From Thaumasiovibrio sp043421945 (GTDB lineage Bacteria > Pseudomonadota > Gammaproteobacteria > Enterobacterales > Vibrionaceae), in the NCBI GenBank assembly GCA_043421945.1, contig JBHOGO010000046.1, positions 1 through 36,157 of the forward strand: DNA of 36,157 nucleotides. Reading direction: 5' to 3'. Every line of letters starts with the position of its first letter. The stretch's first letter is position 1. Of the stretch, positions 33,832-36,157 are shown one piece after another. The translations under genes were made by a program, and so were the position numbers. The notes under the pieces were generated by a model. The model did not search any database, was not told the origin of the DNA, and saw nothing but the letters and a program-made list of their open reading frames with translations.

Positions 33832-34680
33832 CTAGCCTTTCTCTGCCAGTAAAGCCTCACATTGCTGAGGTTTTATTTTTACCACTCTCGCTGGCGCCTC
33901 TTTACCACGTAATTCTTTCACCGTTGACTGTTTCGCCTGCTGTTTAGGTGGTGCTTTTGGTCGCCAAGAGTAGAGCTCTTTTCCGCACCCATCCCCCTTG
34001 GGTGGTGCAGCTTGATCTTTACAGTAGGCATCGCCTTCAGGGCACTTCAGACGAACATGCATATGGGAAGTGTGTCCATACCAAGGACGAATTTTCCTTA
34101 GCCAATCTCGACTCTCCCACGTTTCTCTACACAGCGTTTCTTTAATAACCGGATGGACAAAAATTCTTGCAACACGTTCATCTTCGGCGGCAAAGCGCAC
34201 TATGCTGGCATGATCTTCCGTCCAGTTTCGAAACTGAATACGGTAAGATTCTAAATCCACCATGTTTAAAGCGGTTAAGGATTCCCTCTCTGCTAAAGAC
34301 ATTTTTCGATCTGCCATCAACATCCATATGTCAGCATCAAGGCCTGTTTGGTGACTTTGATGTCCAGAGATAAAGTTCCCACCTCTTGGCATCGACAAGT
34401 CACCAATGAGCAGATCATCGATTCCCTCACGATGTGTTCGTCTTCCAAGATCTTGGATAAAAGAGAGTAAGTCTTTATGCCCATAATAGCGCTCTTTCGA
34501 TGTGCGAATAACTTGATAGCCTTCACCATCAAGTGGCAAAGGCTGCGCGCCTGATAAACAGCCATTCGCATAAGATCCTATCGCACTTGAATCACCAGTG
34601 CTTGGCGATGTCACATCATGCCATGGAGAGGCATTCGCGAGCGCTGAAGAAAATAGTAACCCCAAAATTACATGACGCAT
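33832..34680 (-). CDS. mepA: Penicillin-insensitive murein endopeptidase MepA
   Basis: MepA is a periplasmic LAS-type zinc peptidase that cuts D-Ala-meso-DAP crosslinks in peptidoglycan. It has 282 residues with a signal peptide of about 17. The zinc site is H110 and D117 in SGHQSHQTGLDADIW and H208 in WYGHTSHMHVRL, with the catalytic H206 nearby. Six or more cysteines fit disulfides in the mature protein. The C-terminal 40 residues are lysine- and proline-rich (APPKQQAKQSTV) and look disordered. AGGAG lies seven bases before the ATG at 34680. It follows the SorC-type gene by 43 bases on the same strand. Confidence 0.95.
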   Translation of the reverse strand: MRHVILGLLFSSALANASPWHDVTSPSTGDSSAIGSYANGCLSGAQPLPLDGEGYQVIRTSKERYYGHKDLLSFIQDLGRRTHREGIDDLLIGDLSMPRGGNFISGHQSHQTGLDADIWMLMADRKMSLAERESLTALNMVDLESYRIQFRNWTEDHASIVRFAAEDERVARIFVHPVIKETLCRETWESRDWLRKIRPWYGHTSHMHVRLKCPEGDAYCKDQAAPPKGDGCGKELYSWRPKAPPKQQAKQSTVKELRGKEAPARVVKIKPQQCEALLAEKG

Positions 34681-34696
34681 GAATAACTCCTGTTAT

Positions 34697-34734
34697 TGCC
34701 AAGCTCCATGTGTTTAAAAATGGTTAGCTTGGCA
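34697..34734 (-). terminator. Inverted repeat between the SorC-type gene and mepA
   Basis: A perfect 9-bp inverted repeat (34697-34705 with 34726-34734) with a 20-base loop spans the stop codon of the SorC-type gene and ends nine bases before mepA's AGGAG. No T-tract follows. It may be a weak terminator, an RNA stability element or an operator. Confidence 0.35.
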
Positions 34735-35701
34735 TTTGCTTATCCAAGTTAAGAATCGACGTAGCATTACTAACACTCGTCGCTAAGACATCAATGACCC
34801 CTGAACGCAACGCGCCCAATAGTGCGAGGGCTTTGCTCTCTTCCGAAGCAACAGCTATCACATTAGGAATACGGCGCAGTTCGCTCAAGCTTAGACCAAT
34901 TACACGACCATCCATACTTGTATCAACCGGTTCTCCGCGCGCATTAATAAAATCATAGCCCGCCACATCACCAACGACGCCGTTAGTAATTTTTGCTTCA
35001 ATAATCTCTTGAGACTTAAACCAACCAAGTTTGACTAAGTGGCTCTTCTCGTTGAGGTCACCGATACCAATCAACGCAATATCGGCTTTTCGAGCACGAT
35101 CAAGGCTCCCTTTCACGGTACTATTACGCATGAAAGCCAGCTTGATTAATTTGTCATCCACATAAGCAGGAGCATAAAGCGTTTCACTACTCCCGCCATA
35201 TTTTTTAGCCAGTTGCCTACAAATGTGATCAGCATTAATATCACTGCCTTCACCATGAATCCCGCCAATACCTGAAATAAACATACAGGTTTTCTGTGGC
35301 ACGACACCGACATGCTCTGCAACTGCGGCAACATTTCTACCTTGCCCTGCGGTGACGACAGTACCTTCTCGAATAATCGATGATAGGTAATTCGACGCTA
35401 AACTCGCGACTTGCTCACGCTGCACTTCATCATTGAGTTGATCAAGTGCGATGAGTGCTCGCTTGAGGTTAAAACGCTCTATGAGTTGCTGTTCAAGCTT
35501 AGCGCTAAAGACGGGGTGATATTTCACTGTAATTTCGACGATGCCGTCTTCACGGGCCTTTTTCAATAAGCGCCCCACTTTAACTCGAGACAATCCAAAC
35601 TTTTTCGCGATCGACTCTTGGGTATCGCCATCTTGGTAGTAGGCTATTGATATTTCAGTGAGTAGTTCACTGTCTACAGGAGAGTTATCTTGCTTGTCCA
35701 C
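34724..35701 (-). CDS. SorC-family sugar-sensing transcriptional regulator
   Basis: The 325-residue regulator has an N-terminal helix-turn-helix (about residues 18-58, TQESIAKKFGLSRVKVGRLL) and a SorC-type phosphosugar-binding domain. The domain contains VTAGQGRNVAAVAEHV, ISGIGGIHGEGSDINADHI, ADIALIGIGDL and VAGYDFINARGEPVD. These proteins (DeoR, SorC, LsrR, CggR types) usually bind a phosphorylated sugar and control a neighbouring catabolic operon. No sugar genes are present in the window, only mepA downstream, so ligand and targets are unknown. The ATG at 35701 is used; upstream stretches to 35810 show no obvious promoter. Confidence 0.88.
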   Translation of the reverse strand: MDKQDNSPVDSELLTEISIAYYQDGDTQESIAKKFGLSRVKVGRLLKKAREDGIVEITVKYHPVFSAKLEQQLIERFNLKRALIALDQLNDEVQREQVASLASNYLSSIIREGTVVTAGQGRNVAAVAEHVGVVPQKTCMFISGIGGIHGEGSDINADHICRQLAKKYGGSSETLYAPAYVDDKLIKLAFMRNSTVKGSLDRARKADIALIGIGDLNEKSHLVKLGWFKSQEIIEAKITNGVVGDVAGYDFINARGEPVDTSMDGRVIGLSLSELRRIPNVIAVASEESKALALLGALRSGVIDVLATSVSNATSILNLDKQMPS

Positions 35702-35810
35702 TAGGTGCTCTTAAACTTAGACGTGTTACTCCATATGGTAGCAAAACTGAATAAGCAAACATTAATGCTATCGATCCTTTAAGGAAATAAGTGCTGCAAA
35801 TAAACAAAAG
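35702..35810. other. Spacer upstream of the SorC-type gene
   Basis: About 110 AT-rich bases lie between the regulator gene and the tRNA-associated repeat array. They must contain the regulator's promoter, but I see no convincing hexamers, operator or reading frame. Confidence 0.5.
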
Positions 35811-35867
35811 GAGCCATCGCTCCAGCGGGACTCATTCGACCGTAGAGCGAACATAACCTTCAGACGT

Positions 35868-35897
35868 AAAAAAGCCCAAGCATTTCTACTTGGGCTT
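35868..35897 (-). terminator. Repeat-borne terminator, distal copy
   Basis: An 11-bp stem and T6 tract on the minus strand are like the other two copies. The only change in the stem (35888) turns a G-C pair into a G-U pair in minus-strand RNA, so folding is preserved. Confidence 0.75.
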
Positions 35898-35976
35898 AGT
35901 ATAAGTGGCGGAGCGACCGGGCTGGCGATCATGCGGGACTCATTCGACTGTAGGGCGAACACAACCCTTCCGATGT

Positions 35977-36006
35977 AAAAAAGCCCAAGCATTTCTGCTT
36001 GGGCTT
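35977..36006 (-). terminator. Repeat-borne terminator, middle copy
   Basis: A perfect 11-bp stem with a four-base loop and six T on the minus strand, identical to the copy next to the tRNA and 109 bases from it. Confidence 0.85.
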
Positions 36007-36085
36007 AGTATAAGTGGCGGAGCGGCCGGGCTGGCGCTCCAGCGGGACTCATTCGACTGTAGGGCGAACACAACCCTTCCGACGT

Positions 36086-36115
36086 AAAAAAGCCCAAGCA
36101 TTTCTGCTTGGGCTT
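36086..36115 (-). terminator. Intrinsic terminator of the tRNA-Asp gene
   Basis: On the minus strand AAGCCCAAGCA pairs perfectly with TGCTTGGGCTT around a GAAA loop, followed by six T. It begins nine bases after the CCA of the tRNA and is the first of three copies. Confidence 0.92.
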
Positions 36116-36123
36116 AGTATAAG

Positions 36124-36157
36124 TGGCGGAGCGGACGGGACTCGAACCCGCGACCCC
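36124..36157 (-). tRNA. tRNA-Asp(GUC), 3' end only (cut by the window edge)
   Basis: The minus-strand sequence at the edge is a tRNA 3' part. It has the T arm GCGGG-TTCGAGT-CCCGT, the acceptor strand CCGCTCC, discriminator G and an encoded CCA (36124-36126). With the preceding GGGGTC this matches E. coli tRNA-Asp in all but one acceptor base. The anticodon lies outside the window, so the Asp assignment rests on the T arm, variable region and acceptor sequence. Confidence 0.88.

Larger units (their letters stand above)
35811..36123 (-). repeat. 109-bp tandem repeat array distal to tRNA-Asp
   Basis: Two full units (35866-35974 and 35975-36083) are bounded by a partial unit on each side (35811-35865, and 36084 onward, which runs into the tRNA). 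The period measured on GTAAAAAAGCCC is exactly 109 bases twice. Read on the minus strand, each unit holds the tRNA-Asp 3' end with CCA (CGCTCCGCCA), the trailer CTTATACT, a terminator, then about 55 bases of shared sequence containing GTCGAATGAGTCCCGC. The unit nearest the tRNA (35975-36083) differs from the older-looking one (35866-35974) at only a few positions. The left partial unit is the most decayed. Confidence 0.92.

Noticed and set aside
35768..35992. Minus-strand open frame of 74 codons in the tRNA repeat array with a repeated FALxSNESR peptide
   Set aside because: The peptide repeat only reflects the DNA repeat. The frame runs through an intrinsic terminator and has no ribosome site. 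E. coli Tpr is a loose parallel, but coding is not supported here.
35866..36115. CRISPR array
   Set aside because: The repeated unit is 109 bases with no unique spacers of uniform length, and it contains tRNA and terminator sequence. No cas genes are present.

Overview
This is an ordinary chromosomal stretch from a member of the Vibrionaceae (Vibrio, Photobacterium, Grimontia or a close relative). The evidence is protein similarity, a gene order that follows the Vibrio cholerae chromosome 1 segment as I remember it (queA-tgt-yajC-secDF, oxyR2/prx, cutC, ppk2, pst, ppk-ppx, pstS-phoR-phoB, sbcCD, rdgC), and a moderate GC content. The genus cannot be fixed from the window. All genes look intact. 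I see no prophage, transposon, CRISPR array or integron.

Layout. (1) 1-5750, minus strand: queA-tgt-yajC-secD-secF, that is two queuosine enzymes followed by the Sec accessory proteins. (2) 5746-8130: a secreted trypsin-like protease with a GlyGly-CTERM-like tail (minus), then a CBS-domain protein and an AcpH-type ACP phosphodiesterase (plus). (3) 8164-9787: a divergent OxyR2-type regulator and 2-Cys peroxiredoxin. (4) 10073-12518: cutC, ppk2 and a small outer-membrane barrel protein (plus). The barrel gene lies between two spacers that carry related degenerate 14-bp repeats. (5) 12740-25748: a phosphate and polyphosphate block made of phoU-pstB-pstA-pstC (minus), an ACT-domain protein with ppk and ppx (plus), and phoB-phoR-pstS (minus). 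Pho boxes of identical geometry precede pstC and phoB. (6) 25896-31914: sbcD-sbcC (minus) and rdgC (plus), all recombination or DNA-end processing genes. (7) 32148-33764: trhP (yegQ) and a YfhL-type ferredoxin, probably working together in tRNA U34 hydroxylation. (8) 33832-35701: mepA and a SorC-family regulator (minus). (9) 35811-36157: the 3' end of a minus-strand tRNA-Asp gene followed by an exact 109-bp tandem array. Each unit carries the tRNA 3' end, its trailer and its own intrinsic terminator.

How the genes work together. Under phosphate starvation PhoR/PhoB would act at both Pho boxes. This raises PstSCAB uptake and PhoU, while PPK1, PPX and PPK2 manage the polyphosphate store and the nucleotide pool.

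The strongest unexplained structure is the tRNA-Asp distal repeat array, which resembles the arrangement after E. coli tyrT. Next come the 14-bp repeats flanking the barrel gene, a perfect hairpin between phoB and phoR, and an ACT-domain protein in the polyphosphate operon.
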